DNA of 64,000 nt from Marchantia polymorpha subsp. ruderalis (Eukaryota; Streptophyta; Marchantiopsida; Marchantiales; Marchantiaceae): the NCBI GenBank assembly GCA_037833965.1, contig AP031355.1, forward strand, positions 9,449,501 to 9,513,500, in the 5' to 3' direction. The notes beneath the pieces were generated by a model. That model searched no databases, was not told the DNA's origin, and saw only the letters and a list, made by a program, of their open reading frames with translations. Positions 20,095-31,229 of the stretch are shown piece by piece. Position 1 is the stretch's first letter. Each line of letters starts with the position of its first letter. The position numbers and the translations under genes were made by a program.

Positions 20095-22101
20095 CAGATC
20101 CATATCTGTAGCCACTTCTCCGGGACCAAATTCCTGTGAAAAGGATGAATTACAGAGAAATTGAATGACATATCATCAGAGCTACTGTAGAATGCGGAGG
20201 GACGTTGTGCGCATTTGAATAAAACCTATAATTTTCAATCCCACAATTGCTTCAACCTCAAGCCTGTAGATGGGAGCACATGCCTGACAAAAGTCTAAGA
20301 CTCTAACGAAGAAGAAAGTGGTTCGAGCACCATGAATTTCCTAAGCAGACGGAGGCTTATCGGAGATGTGAAGAAAATTTGAGACATGTGTTCAGATGTT
20401 TCTCCATCACTTCTATTAGCCAGGGGCTAAATGCAAGACGCGCTGCATAATTAACAATTACAAATGATTTTGTTTTGTATAGATTTTGTTCCCACTCTTC
20501 GCCTTTGGCCGATCGATGCACGCTTTTTCAGTGCTGCAGCTTTGCTTTTGATTCTCATTCAGATTTCGTTGACCTCTGAGCACGTGATTCTATCAGCGAC
20601 GACAAGCTGCCTGGATGATAATGATGCCAAGTTTATGATTTCCCCTCAGTCTGAAATCTCTGGTTGGAAACCTCGCTCGCAGAGAGAGAATGTAGATGAT
20701 CACCCATCATCTTCTCAAGCATTGATCTTGATGAAAGTTACTGCCTGTGGTCACCTCTCAGACGTTCCGAGTGGATCAGATTTCCAGATTAGAGCCGATG
20801 AGCTAACATTAATTTGAACGCAGAAAAATCATCCATCTTTTTCAAGATTCGGATTGGATCCATCTTGCATTTCACAAGTAAATAGTCCGTCTGAGTGCTG
20901 TGTCCAAACTTCAGGCCATAAAGAAAGCAGCCATATCGCGCGTTTGCAGTTGTGAGCTTGAAGATGTAGAGACCCTTCGCAGGTTTCATACCTACCTAGA
21001 CCGAGTTTTGAGAGCATCTTTAATGGTAAATAGATCAAGCCCGTGGGACCCAAAGGGTCAAAAGGCTAAAAAACACAATACAAACAATCCAACTCCAAAC
21101 TAGGAGAGAACCAAAAGAACCCCCTGAAAGAACCCCCTTTGAACAAACAAATATAATGTCGATCATGAATGAGTCTATTTCAAGTTCAATGTTCTTTCAC
21201 ACCGCAGGCGCTGACTATAATGATACATTCAAGTTAACCTTCCACCCTGTAAGATCAGTGCAGGGGTTCCAGTGCAGGTAGAGCAACCATGATACCACTT
21301 GGACCTCAGTTCACATGATAATGCCACTCTTTGGCCTTCCTACTTGTGGTACTTGGTTTCCCCGTGAGAGGAAAGAGGGCTGCGCCTGCCAAGGACATAG
21401 TGCAATACCAAGGCGACGCTGGCGAGTCCGAAGCAGCAAGCTGCACCGTTGGACTCGCACCCGTGAGAGAAATTAGATTAATATCGTAAGGGTCGATGAC
21501 CCTCGTATCAGATATTAAACTGATAAGAACAGATACTACACTTGATCTTAGCCAAAAGGCCGAGAAAGGTATAGAGAACTGGCTGGGCTCGCGAGTCTAT
21601 GTATCTCACGAGAAGCGCCCAGGTTCTGCCTCTGTTATGGGTTTAACTCAACTATATACTGTTCCTTATCCATGACTTGACTATAATCCCTTTCCTCACA
21701 GGGCCAATGTATCTTGACTTGTTCGTTGATTCTATATCTTTCCTTATTCACACATTTCCCCATCCTAAGAGACACAAGCTTGCACCTGGTCTGTGCTAAT
21801 CGTCGTAAATTTTCTTTTTTTAAAAGACATTGAGGTGTCTTGGAACTCAGAGTTCATTGCAACTCCCTTACCTCCAAACTTGACGATTATTACTGTTTCT
21901 AAACCACGGACTAGTGTGGAATACTAACTGTCTTGGTGCCCAAGAGAAAGGGCATCCAGCTCAATTTGTTTTTACACGTATTTTTCTCTATCCACGCACA
22001 TAGTTGGTCCAAATCGAAGTGTTCCATTTTTTCTCCACATTCATCACAGTACAGTAACTGATCCTGTCAGCCGCATGCTGTTATTCGTCTATTGTTGCAG
22101 A
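20095..22101. repeat. Segmental duplication, copy A (with U2 gene)
   Basis: From CAGATCCATATCT to TATTCGTCTATTGTTGCAG this segment is collinear with 25814-27717 plus 45460-45480, with substitutions and indels throughout. It contains the intact U2 snRNA gene. Short frames in it (117 codons at 20464 on the plus strand, 66 codons at 20789-20989 on the minus strand) are kept or lost between copies in a way that gives no clear sign of coding selection. It also shows what the copy-B site looked like before the retroelement inserted. Confidence 0.8.
21379..21572 (-). ncRNA. U2 spliceosomal snRNA
   Basis: The minus strand from 21572 begins ATACCTTTCTCGGCCTTTTG and continues through the branch-point-pairing GTGTAGTA and the invariant TATCTGTTCTTATCAGTTTA, which are U2 hallmarks. 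A stem with GGGTCATCGACCC (IIb), an Sm-like AATTTCT, stem-loop III (GCGAGTCC/GGACTCGC) and stem-loop IV (with TTGGTATTGCACT) follow. The length of about 194 agrees with plant U2. U2 pairs with the intron branch point and with U6 in the spliceosome. The 3' end is approximate. I could not identify the plant upstream sequence element with confidence. Confidence 0.95.
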
Positions 22102-23830
22102 ATTTGTATTTCCTCTTAGCGCACAGCTGGACAGTACCTCACATTCCAGACTTTCCTCTGCAATAAGGTAACAATGGCTGAATGTGTCCATGGTTAAGAG
22201 GCCTAGGTTCAAATGTTGATGCCTCTACAGCTTTTCTTCCCATGTTTGAGTTATTCTTTCTGCAACACCGGAATCATTGTGAATAGCTACAAGTTCTCTT
22301 CACTAATTCAGGGTGTATGCTCTGTATTTGACCGTCAATCGCCTTTGAATTTGAGGATCTTTCAGTGGGTGTAAATCAGTTTCATGCAGTCATCCGTTTC
22401 ACGGCATTTATTGTACTGGTAAAGGATAGGTCGTAATGTTGGTTACCTAAAACCTTGTACCCATATATATACGACACCTGAAACCCTTGGTTTCGATTAC
22501 CATGTAAAGTTGCAAAATTACTGGTATCCCTGATATTACAAACTCATCTTAATTCTCGGACGAATGTTCAGAGCACATTCACTCTTCTGGAATCTCAATG
22601 AACTTGTATCAAAGAACATGGCTACTAAGATTTTGATCGAGCACTGCTTCTCCTCTAGTATTAGAAATTCTTCAAACACCATGCACATGAGCAATCTACC
22701 AACAATCAGGATTTATCAGTCTCAGAAAGACTGAACAAAATATCAAGTATTAATGTAAACAGTGAATCTTACTTCAGTAGTAACGTACTGCGACTGTTGA
22801 GTATGTTTCAAACACTTCCATAGGGTTTAGCTGGATTCTTCGACCCGTCTTGATTAGCTCAGAAAGATATGTAACCATCTGCAAAAAGTGTTTATTTTTT
22901 GCCGGTATTGAGACCGTATACATTTATGGTAAAACAGTGGAGATAGAGAATACAAGATTCCAGTCACCGAACAGTATGTGAAGTTTGGAAATCCGCGGCC
23001 ATAGGAGAAGGTGAGATGCAGCTCCAATCAGTATGGGCCTGTGAAAATAAGTGGAGATGACCTGACTACCACTGGTGGGGGAGGAGGAGGAGAAAAGCTT
23101 CTCTTGTGAAGTGGAATTAGATGTGTGGGGAACACAACAGGAGGTGGATGTGGTGACTCTGCAGCATCAGAATTCATGACAGCAACGGGAGATGGAGAAG
23201 GAGGAGGAGGACGGGTTTAGCTGGTGTCTGATGCTTCACGTCCGCTGCAGGCTTGTAAGGATTGGGTCCTTTTTTCCACTTCGTGGCGCAGTCGCTTCCT
23301 TCCTCTTGCTTCGTCTTTCCATCTCTGTTACGTGCATGTCGGCCGTCTTAGTCATGATCTCCGACATGTCTATCAGCATCACTTCTGTATTTGTGGTCGT
23401 CTTCGTGGTCATGCTTCTCGTCTTTGCCGTGGACCTCTGTGCTCTTCTTCTTGTAGTGCTCATCGTTGTGGCTATAACTTGCGGTTGCGCTTACAGTCGT
23501 GTTTTCTCCAGCTGAGCACCTCACCCTCCCAGTAATAACAAGTAGCGTCAGATCTCGCCGATGTAGACCTACTGATATGTACATTCTAGAAGCACCCCAT
23601 GTTTTGAATTACTGTTCCCTCATGAGTGAACTCAGGGTTGCGCTTGCCACGAAGGCAGCGGGAGGCCACACTGGTGACTGCGATGCAAAGATGTTTTTAA
23701 TAACAGGGCTACTATATTCCTGAGATCCACTGTAGTCTCCAACGTGCTATTACGGTTTGACTCATTACACACAAAACATGTCACGAAACGAAACCCTTGG
23801 CATGCTGCAACCATCCCGGCAACTAGATTC
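22102..23830. other. Intergenic DNA downstream of the LBD gene
   Basis: No recognised gene. On the minus strand at 23348-23584 there is a 78-codon frame rich in His, Lys and Asp, with a similar composition continuing beyond it. It resembles no family I know and may be low-complexity sequence. Confidence 0.4.
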
Positions 23831-24259
23831 CTAATGATGATTATTATCTCCGGTCGAGGGATTCGGGGTACTACTTGACTCCTGAGTCTGCCTCATGCGC
23901 TTCTTATCCTCTAAATAGTTTATTTGGTCCATCAGTTCCTGAACTTCTTCTTGCAACTCCTTGATTCTTGTCTCCATCAACGAAATGGAGCCCGAACATC
24001 CGTAAACCGGATCCTTCATTCTCGCCTCGGCCTCGAAAGCCAACGAAGTCACCGCATCTGCTCGGCTCGATTCTGGCAAGTCCTGCAATATCTTGGTGAC
24101 ATTGCTGGCCCCGAAGATTTTATGCACATTAGCAAACTTCAAAGGCTGATCCGCAGGAAAGTGAGGCGCGAATACGCACTCGGCCGTGCACTTCCGTCGT
24201 AGAAATTTACATGCCGCGCAAGGCGAGCTCGAAGAGCTCGCTTCGCTAGTGTGGGACAT
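23831..24259 (-). CDS. LOB-domain (LBD) transcription factor, class I type
   Basis: The 142-residue product is a nuclear DNA-binding protein of the plant-specific LBD/ASL family. It has the zinc-binding CX2CX6CX3C block (C14, C17, C24, C28), the GAS block (FGASN at 49-53, Pro62), the DPVYG motif (83-87) and a heptad-like coiled coil from about residue 92 (M95-X6-L102-X3-V106-X6-I113) that stands in for the class I leucine zipper. The tail after the coil is only about 25 residues, shorter than in most LBD proteins, and no intron is needed. Family members act in organ boundaries, lateral organ formation and auxin-driven root growth in angiosperms; the role here is unknown. An array of 61-bp repeats begins about 220 bases upstream of the start codon. 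Confidence 0.93.
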   Translation of the reverse strand: MSHTSEASSSSSPCAACKFLRRKCTAECVFAPHFPADQPLKFANVHKIFGASNVTKILQDLPESSRADAVTSLAFEAEARMKDPVYGCSGSISLMETRIKELQEEVQELMDQINYLEDKKRMRQTQESSSTPNPSTGDNNHH

Positions 24260-24476
24260 CGTGCGAACTGGCGATACCTCCCGTGCGGGTCGACAATCTG
24301 AGGTATATTGTGACCATTATACACTATATGCGAAATAAAAATGCGGTCTATTGCCCCAAATTTGGGTACCAGAACAGTCCCAACTTTGTTTTGCCGAGCC
24401 GCGTTAGAGTCATCAGGGGACCAGTAGTGAGCATCTTCCCATCTGTTCGTTGCACCGACATGTTTTCTAGGATGTT

Positions 24477-25385
24477 ACGGATTTTAGAATATAACCGATA
24501 AATGTGAAGAGAACTAATCTGGGTCCAACGAGAGTTTACAGATTTAAGAATATTACCGATAAATGTGAAGAGAAGTAATCTGGGTCCAACGACAGTTTAC
24601 AGATTAAAGAATATAGCCGATAAATGTGAAGAGAAGTAATCTGGGTCAAACGACAGTTTACAGATTTAAGAATATAACCGATAAATGTGAAGAGAAGTAA
24701 TCTGGGTCAAACGACAGTTTACAGATTTAAGAATATAACCGATGAATGTGAAGAGAACTAATCTGGGTCCTACGACAGTTTACAGATTTAAGAATATAGC
24801 CGATAAATGTGAAGAGAACTAATCTGGGTCAAACGACAGTTTACAGATTTAAGAATATAACCGATGAATGTGAAGAGAACTAATCTGGGTCCTACGACAG
24901 TTTACAGATTTAAGAATATAGCCGATAAATGTGAAGAGAAGTAATCTGGGTCAAACGACAGTTTACAGATTTAAGAATATAACCGATAAATGTGAAGAGA
25001 AGTAATCTGGGTCCTACGACAGTTTACAGATTTAAGAATATAGCCGATAAATGCGAAGAGAACTAATCTGGGTCCTACGACAGTTTACAGATTTAAGAAT
25101 ATAGCCGATAAATGGGAAGAGAAGTAATCTGGGTCCTACGACAGTTTACAGATTTAAGAATATAGCCGATAAATGCGAAGAGAACTAATCTGGGTCCTAC
25201 GACAGTTTACAGATTAAGAATATAGGCGATAAATGTGAAGAGAACTAATCTGGGTCCTACGACAGTTTACAGATTTAAGAATATAGCCGATAAATGCGAA
25301 GAGAACTAATCTGGGTCCTACGACAGTTTACAGATTAAGAATATAGGCGATAAATGTGAAGAGAACTAATCTGGGTCCAACGACA
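24477..25385. repeat. Array of about fifteen 61-bp tandem repeats
   Basis: Units contain GAATATAGCCGATAAATGTG, then AATCTGGGTC and ACGACAGTTTACAG. The period is 61 with occasional 60-base units. Variation is in patches (AACTAATC or AGTAATC; GGGTCAAACG or GGGTCCTACG), and the variants alternate along the array, as expected from unequal exchange. The array lies in the upstream region of the LBD gene. Each unit holds CGACAG, i.e. TGTCG on the LBD coding strand, which resembles an auxin-response (ARF) half-site, and GATAA. Confidence 0.9.
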
Positions 25386-25813
25386 CTGCACTTCCAACGC
25401 ATCTTGCGCTACGTGGTTCAAGTCGGCGGCTGTGTATACCAAATACAAACGGGAAATCTCCAAGCTGCGCGACGTGGATCCCGTCGAAGGCTAACACTAC
25501 AAGAACTTTCGAAGCCAGCATTAGCAACGCATCTGGGAGCTTCGACCGACACTCCTGCGACCCCCTCGCCCCGTCACTTGGAGATTGATTGCGGAAGGGC
25601 ACGGCTCAATTGCGCTTACAGGCGCAACCGCAAGCTACAGGTTGGTTTGCTACAAGTAAGGTTGCGCTTAAAGGCGCCGCCTGCTCATCGTATGCGGAGG
25701 AGGCTTCAACGGAGCTGCACAGCTGTGATTCCTACAATCGCTATCAGAATCCCTTGTCTATGATCCTAAGCCAGAACTAGCTGGAGAAGAAGCAATGTTA
25801 AGTAATTTCAATA
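25386..25813. other. Intergenic DNA after the repeat array
   Basis: This is locally GC-richer with overlapping short frames on both strands (to 135 codons), none recognisable. It may contain a relic exon, but I cannot support a call. Confidence 0.35.
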
Positions 25814-27717
25814 CAGATCCATATCTTTAGCCATTCTCCGGGCCAAATTCCCGTGAAAGATGAATTACAGAGAAAATGAACGACATATCATATCGTCAGA
25901 GCTACTGTAAATTACGGAGGGATGCGAATTTGAATATAACCTACGCTTTTCAATCCCACAAATGCGTCAACGTCAAGCGTGTAGATGGGAGCACATGCCT
26001 GTAACGAAGAAAGTGGTTCGAGCACCATGGATTTCCTAAGCAGACGGAGGTTAATTATACAAGATTGTGAATTAAGAAGTTAATTATATATTTTGTTCTC
26101 ACGCATATTTTGTTCGTATTGCTCCTTTGCTTTTGATTCTCATTCACGTTTTGTTGACCTCTGAGCACGTGATTCTATCAGCGACGACAAGCTGCCTCGT
26201 TATCATTATCATCCGATAATGATGCCAACTCATGATTTCCCTTCAGTCTGAAATCTCTGATTGGAAACCTCGAAAGAATGTACATAATCACCCATCATCT
26301 TCTCAAGCATTGATCTTGATAAAAGTTACTGCCTGTGGTCACCTCTCAGACGTCCGAGTGGATCAGGTATCCAGATTGGAGCCGATGAGCTAAAATTAAT
26401 CTGAGTGCAGAAAAATCATCCATCTTTTTCAAGATTCGGTTTGAATCCATCTTGCATTTCACAAGTAAATAGTCCGTCTGAGTGCTGTGTCCAAACTTCA
26501 GGCCAGACAAAAAGTAGCCATTTCGAGCGCTTGCAGATGTGAACTTGAAGATGTAGAGACCCTTCGCAGGTTTCATACCTACCTAGACCGAGTTTTGAGA
26601 TCTCCTTAAGCTTTTCTTGAGAACGTTAAGATATTGCCTTCAGAAGGTTCGAACCCTCACACTGTCAAGCGCAAGGACTTCATACTTTTCATAGAGGGTG
26701 GGATCCGTGTTTTCAGATTCCCATGCAACGTTCACTTCAGATACAGATTCAGCTCAGACTGGCGTATTTTGTCCACTTTCCCAATGTCACTTTCTACTTA
26801 CTATCAGTCGTCACGGCTGCAATCGCTGTACTTCTTCCTGCACTAGTGGTCGACGGCATCGTTTTGACATAATTGGTGCTGGATTTGACGAAGGCTTCAA
26901 GCCCAACCTACGTCCATGGAAGGCCAGGTCAATGCAGTGTGCAGATAGGGCAACCATGATGCAGGTTTGCCCTCAGTTTCAAGAGAGATCAGTATGCCAC
27001 TCTGCAGCCTTCCTTGTTGTGGTGTTTGGTTTCCTCGTGAGAGGAAAGAGGGCTGCGCCTTCCAAGGACATAGTGCAATACCAAGGGGACGCCGGCTAGT
27101 CCGAAGGAGCAAGCTGCACCGTTGGACTCGCACCCGTGAGAGAAATTAGAATAATATCGTGAGGGTCAAGGACCCTCGTATCAGACATTAAACTGATCAA
27201 AACAGATACTACACGAGCGGCGGAGAAAGGTATATTTAACTGGCGGGGCTCGCGAGTTTATGTATCTCACGAGAAGCGCCCAGGTTCCGCCCCTGCTATG
27301 GGTTTAACTAAACGATATACTATTGCTTATCCATGACTTTGATTACAATCCTGTCAATGTTTCTTGATTCTACATACTTCCTTATTCAACACATTTACCC
27401 ATCCTACTAGACACATGCTTGCACCTGGTCTGTGCTAATCGTCGGAAATGTTCTTTTTTCCAAGACATTGAGGTGTCTTGGAACACGGAGTCCATTGCGA
27501 ATCCCTTGCTTCTAAACTTGACGATCATTATCGTTTCTAAACCAAGGACTAGTGTGGAATACTAACAGTCTTGGTGCTCAAGAGGAAAGGAATCCAGCTA
27601 AGTTTGTTTGTACAAGTATCTTTCTCTATCCACGCGCATAGTTGGTCCAACTCAAAGTGTTCCATATTTTCTCCACATTCATCACAGTAACTGATTCTTT
27701 CAGGCTCATGTTGTCAT
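25814..27717. repeat. Segmental duplication, copy B (with U2 pseudogene)
   Basis: Collinear with 20095-22090 and more decayed. It contains sequence at about 26600-26880 not found at the same place in copy A. The LTR element at 27718 inserted into its far end; the last bases of the duplicated segment resume after the element at 45460. Confidence 0.8.
27051..27233 (-). pseudogene. U2 snRNA pseudogene
   Basis: It matches the U2 gene at 21379-21572 over its whole length, but the region just after ATACCTTTCTC that forms stem I and pairs with U6, about 10-20 bases including GGCTAAGATCAA, is missing or replaced. Substitutions are spread over the rest. The branch-point-pairing GTGTAGTA remains, but without the U6-pairing stretch it should not work in splicing. 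It arose with the 2-kb duplication, not by retroposition, since flanking DNA is shared. Confidence 0.88.
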
Positions 27718-28962
27718 TGTGGTACCCCACTTTTGGCAATTTTGAGGAAATTAAAACATTTTTGAAAAACTGTACCCTGGCAGCATTGTAAATAGCCTTC
27801 GGTACATCAAAACAGAGTGAATCCGGAAGATCGCGGGGATTCTCGAGGGATCTTGTAGAATCTGGGATTTGGGGTGCCGCAGTAAGGACAGGCACCACCC
27901 TCCCTGCGAGCTCCGCAGTTAGGATCTCTACGGCGCAAGGCGCAAAACCCGCCTTCGGAGGTTGCGTCCGCGGCTGTAGGGAAGCCCCCGTAATTAGGTC
28001 AACCCTTGGGCGCCTTGACCAAGTTAGGGTCCCGTTGGAAAGAGCTCGACGCGCTGATTCTAACGAGCCCAAGAACGCTTGGAACGGACGAGGACTTAGG
28101 GAGTTATCGCTACTGGAAGAAACGGAGGCGGTCGCCTACGGCGGAAGGAGTTCGCCACCGGCGCGAATTCCGCCTACGCGGAAGGGGGATTCAAGTTTTG
28201 TCCTATGCACGGACGAAGGCGTTCGCCTGTGCACAGGCGAAGTAGGGTTAGGGAAGGCGCGAAGTCCGCCTACGCACAGGCGTACGCTTGTGCACAGGCA
28301 CTTCGGCGTCGCGGAAAATCCGCCTTGGGCCCTAGAAATGCGCCTTGTGAGGTAGAAAGTGTACGGCGCCTTCCGCGCCAGCGCAGCGCCGCGTACGTCG
28401 GAAGAGCCGCCAGAGTAATCCAACAGGTACGGACCGTGCGGACGGCACGGGTGGATGCGCTCTTGGACGGACGGAGTTGCGGCGGCGGAAGCGCCGACGG
28501 AGAGACAAGGAACGGACAGACTGGACGGAGACGGCTGACCACGGTCAACGCCTTCCGCGCCAGCGCAGCGCCGCGGACGGAATTCGCATGCGCACAGGCG
28601 AACGCCTGTGCACAGGAGGATGTTCAAGTTCCGCGCCGGCGGAGAATCCGCCGAGGCCCCTGCCTGCGCACAGGCAGGAGTTGAATTTTTGTCCGACATG
28701 CGGACACACGCGTCAAGGCAGAAGGAGATTGGCCGAGGGGCGGTACGAACAAGTGTACCGCGCAAGGCGGAAAACTCGCCTTCGGCGCTACGCCCCCATG
28801 TCCACAGGGTGACACGCTCGCGGAGTTCAAATCCGCCAATTCGAGCGTGAGAGTTTAATCGACGACGGCGGAGCGTGAAGCCGCGCGTGAGAGCGAAGAC
28901 CGTTCCAGCGTACAGCCGGCGCGGCCATCAAGTGAGACGTTCTTCACGACCAAGAGCCGACC

Positions 28963-31165
28963 ATGACCTTCGACCGGGCGGCGGAGAACGTCCCATTCTT
29001 GAATTCGCGATTCCAATCTCTTGTGCGCGCTGCGCGCATCCATCTGCTGGCTGCGGACCATTCTCGACGTCGTCACACAGGAGATTTCTTGTTGATTGAG
29101 GGAGAAGTGAGTGCGCGTGATTTGGAATTGAGAGCGATTAGAGTTTGCCGAGAGAGAAAGAAACGCGGACAGTGCGGAAGTAGAATGAGCGGGCGAGCGA
29201 ACCCCAGGAACGCAATGACGAGACCGAGCAGATTGCGGATGGTGCCACTTCGCCTGCCGCAGAACGGGCCACGCTGCAACCTCGTCGGGAGAGAGGCCGC
29301 CTACGGGCCAAGGGCCTCCGGAGTTACCACGTGCGATGCGGACAGATGTTCCGTTTGCGCACAGGCGAACCTCCGCGGACGGACGAGCCTCCGCGGACCG
29401 GCGAACACAAGTGGACGTGGATCTACGCTTACGCGTGGGAAGGAGCAGTCCGCCTGTGCACAGGCGCTCGCCTGTGCACAGGTCGCCTGTGCACAGGACA
29501 CCTCCACATGTGCCGCCTGTGCACAGGCAAGAATCACCCCCGTTCCAACGCAGGAAGGGGAAGGAGCCGGCGGAAGAACCGCCTACGAGACACCGGCCCT
29601 CGGGGCCAGACCCTCCGGCGCACCACGCGCCGCAATTTGCGCCTTCGGCACCAGGGCCTTCGAGCCGAGGAGATACGAGCAGAGAGCGTGCGGAGGCCGC
29701 ACCATCGGCGGGAAGTCCGCCGATAGATGCGCCTTCGGCGGTAGGGCCTATAGGCCAAGGAACATCGGGCGTGCGGCCCCCGGCCATGTCGCCTTCGGCG
29801 ATAGATGTCCGCGGCGCTACGCCTGCGACGGACAAGGCGCCGGCAAATGCGCCTACGCACGGGCCGGGCACAGCCCCCACGGACCGATCGAGGGAGCAGC
29901 AGACGGAGGAGCGGAGTGACTGTCCGCGGGATGAAATCTCGATACGCGATGCGCAATCCAACCCCGCGCAGCCACCCTCCGCTCAATCGCCTTCGGCGAC
30001 GGACGACGGCGACAGAGAGAATGCGGTAGGCAATCAACCAGCGAGCGACGGGGATGCCGCTTGGATACATTCGCCTTCCGCCTTAGACATTTTGGCGACG
30101 AGCAGCGAGGCTGCAGCCGTGCCTTCGCAGGCAGCACACGTCGAGGACGTGCAGCCCCACTCGGGGCAGTCGCCGACACAATCAATGGCGACTGAAATTC
30201 TCCACTCGGATGATGACGACGGAGGCTCCACGGAAAAAATGTCAGGAGCAGAAGACACCGAGGAGGAGGAGGAGGAAATTGTTGGAGCGCCGGCGGCGGC
30301 GCTCTCTGAGCAGGTGATTCCGTTGCTGCGGTACTTGGATCGCAAGGTCGATAAATACGCCGACCCACTCCAGCCGGGATCTTACATCGAGTTAGTGCGC
30401 AGGCGGACTCGCACTAAAGTCCACACCAGCAAGCTATTAGTTAGAGTGGACCAGGAGTTGAGGGACTTGAAGGAGAAGCATGAGTGCTTGTGGGGACAGT
30501 ACAAGCTTAATCAGAAATTCTACAAGCACTCCGAGAAGATGAAGGATGAGAAACTGGGCGAGCTCACCAAGGAGCAGGTGAAGGTCAAGGAAGCACTCGA
30601 TTCTGAGCAGGCCCAGAATCGGATTTTGTCAGAGGAGCTCGTGCGACAGACGCGGTTGTTGGAACAATGTCAGCTCGCACGGCAGGCGGATGAAGAATTA
30701 ATCCGCAGTTTGCAGTCAGAGTGTGGCGAATTGAGAGCGCAACGTGCTGAAGCCGAATCGCAATTAGTGACGATTGAAGAGGATCGCAGGAAGGAGGCGG
30801 ATCGCACGAAGGTGGAGACGGCGAGGCGAGTCGCCCACTGTCTCAAGGGCTACGCCCATTGGGAAGTGAAGGCGCAGGAGAAACTCACACTGCGTGAGTT
30901 TGAATTGCGCGCAGTCGGGTTGTTGTCAGGCGACAGTAGGAGTCGGCGGAAGGTAGCGAAGAAGCTCGAGGCCTTTCTGTCGAAGGCACAGGATACCATG
31001 TCCGCCCTCGAGGGGGAGGTGTCCGCGGCGTTGCAGCGGTTGGGACTGCGTAGTCGAGCGGAAGAGTGGCAGGGTAGGGAGTTAGTGCGCGGCAGTCGGC
31101 CGCGTAGGAGACGTAGTACAGGTTCCGCGGAGTGTAGTGTAGCGTGGTTCCGTGCAGGCGTGTAG
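28963..31165 (+). CDS. U3 reading-frame region in the 5' LTR (shortened variant)
   Basis: It starts at the same MTFDR codons as the minus-strand copies and ends at the same place before the TATA box. The N-terminal domain is largely absent in this LTR variant; the Pro-rich linker (PPVHR-type repeats encoded by the palindromes) and the C-terminal coiled coil are open over 609 codons (29336-31165). The coiled coil carries HCLKGYAHWEV, TLREFELRA and GDSRSRR. Function unknown. This copy is broken as a full-length gene. Confidence 0.55.
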
Positions 31166-31201
31166 CGTAGTGCAGTGTAGTGCTAGGAAGGACCTAGAAG
31201 G

Positions 31202-31229
31202 TATAAAATAGTTCCAGGCGTTTTGCCTG
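31202..31229 (+). promoter_or_regulatory. LTR TATA box and hairpin
   Basis: TATAAAA at 31202, then CCAGGC-GTTTT-GCCTGG (31213-31229). Same layout as at 3127, with a paired change in the stem. The 3' LTR has an identical copy near 44480. Confidence 0.65.

Noticed and set aside
20464-20817. 117-codon plus-strand frame in duplication copy A
   Set aside because: The frame is not kept in copy B, and no family is recognised, so it is probably non-coding.
20789-20989. 66-codon minus-strand frame kept in both duplication copies (also 26346-26576)
   Set aside because: The two nucleotide copies differ by about 9% by eye and the peptides by about 17%, so changes are not biased to silent sites. Without homology this does not support a gene, although it remains the best short-frame candidate in the duplication.
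23348-23584. His/Lys/Asp-rich minus-strand frame downstream of the LBD gene
   Set aside because: Low-complexity composition, no recognisable domain, and no sign of splicing to the LBD exon.
24477-25385. Possible CRISPR-like array
   Set aside because: There are no unique spacers; the whole 61-bp unit repeats, and the context is a plant nuclear genome. It is a minisatellite.
25356-25763. 135-codon plus-strand frame after the repeat array
   Set aside because: It begins inside the 61-bp array, overlaps other open frames on both strands and matches nothing known to me.
28855-29961. Long open frame (368 codons) on the minus strand inside the 5' LTR, and similar ones in the other LTRs
   Set aside because: It overlaps the U3 frame antisense, has low-complexity Gly/Ala/Cys-rich composition, and is explained by stop-poor GC-rich palindromic sequence. 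The plus-strand frame has the conserved blocks.
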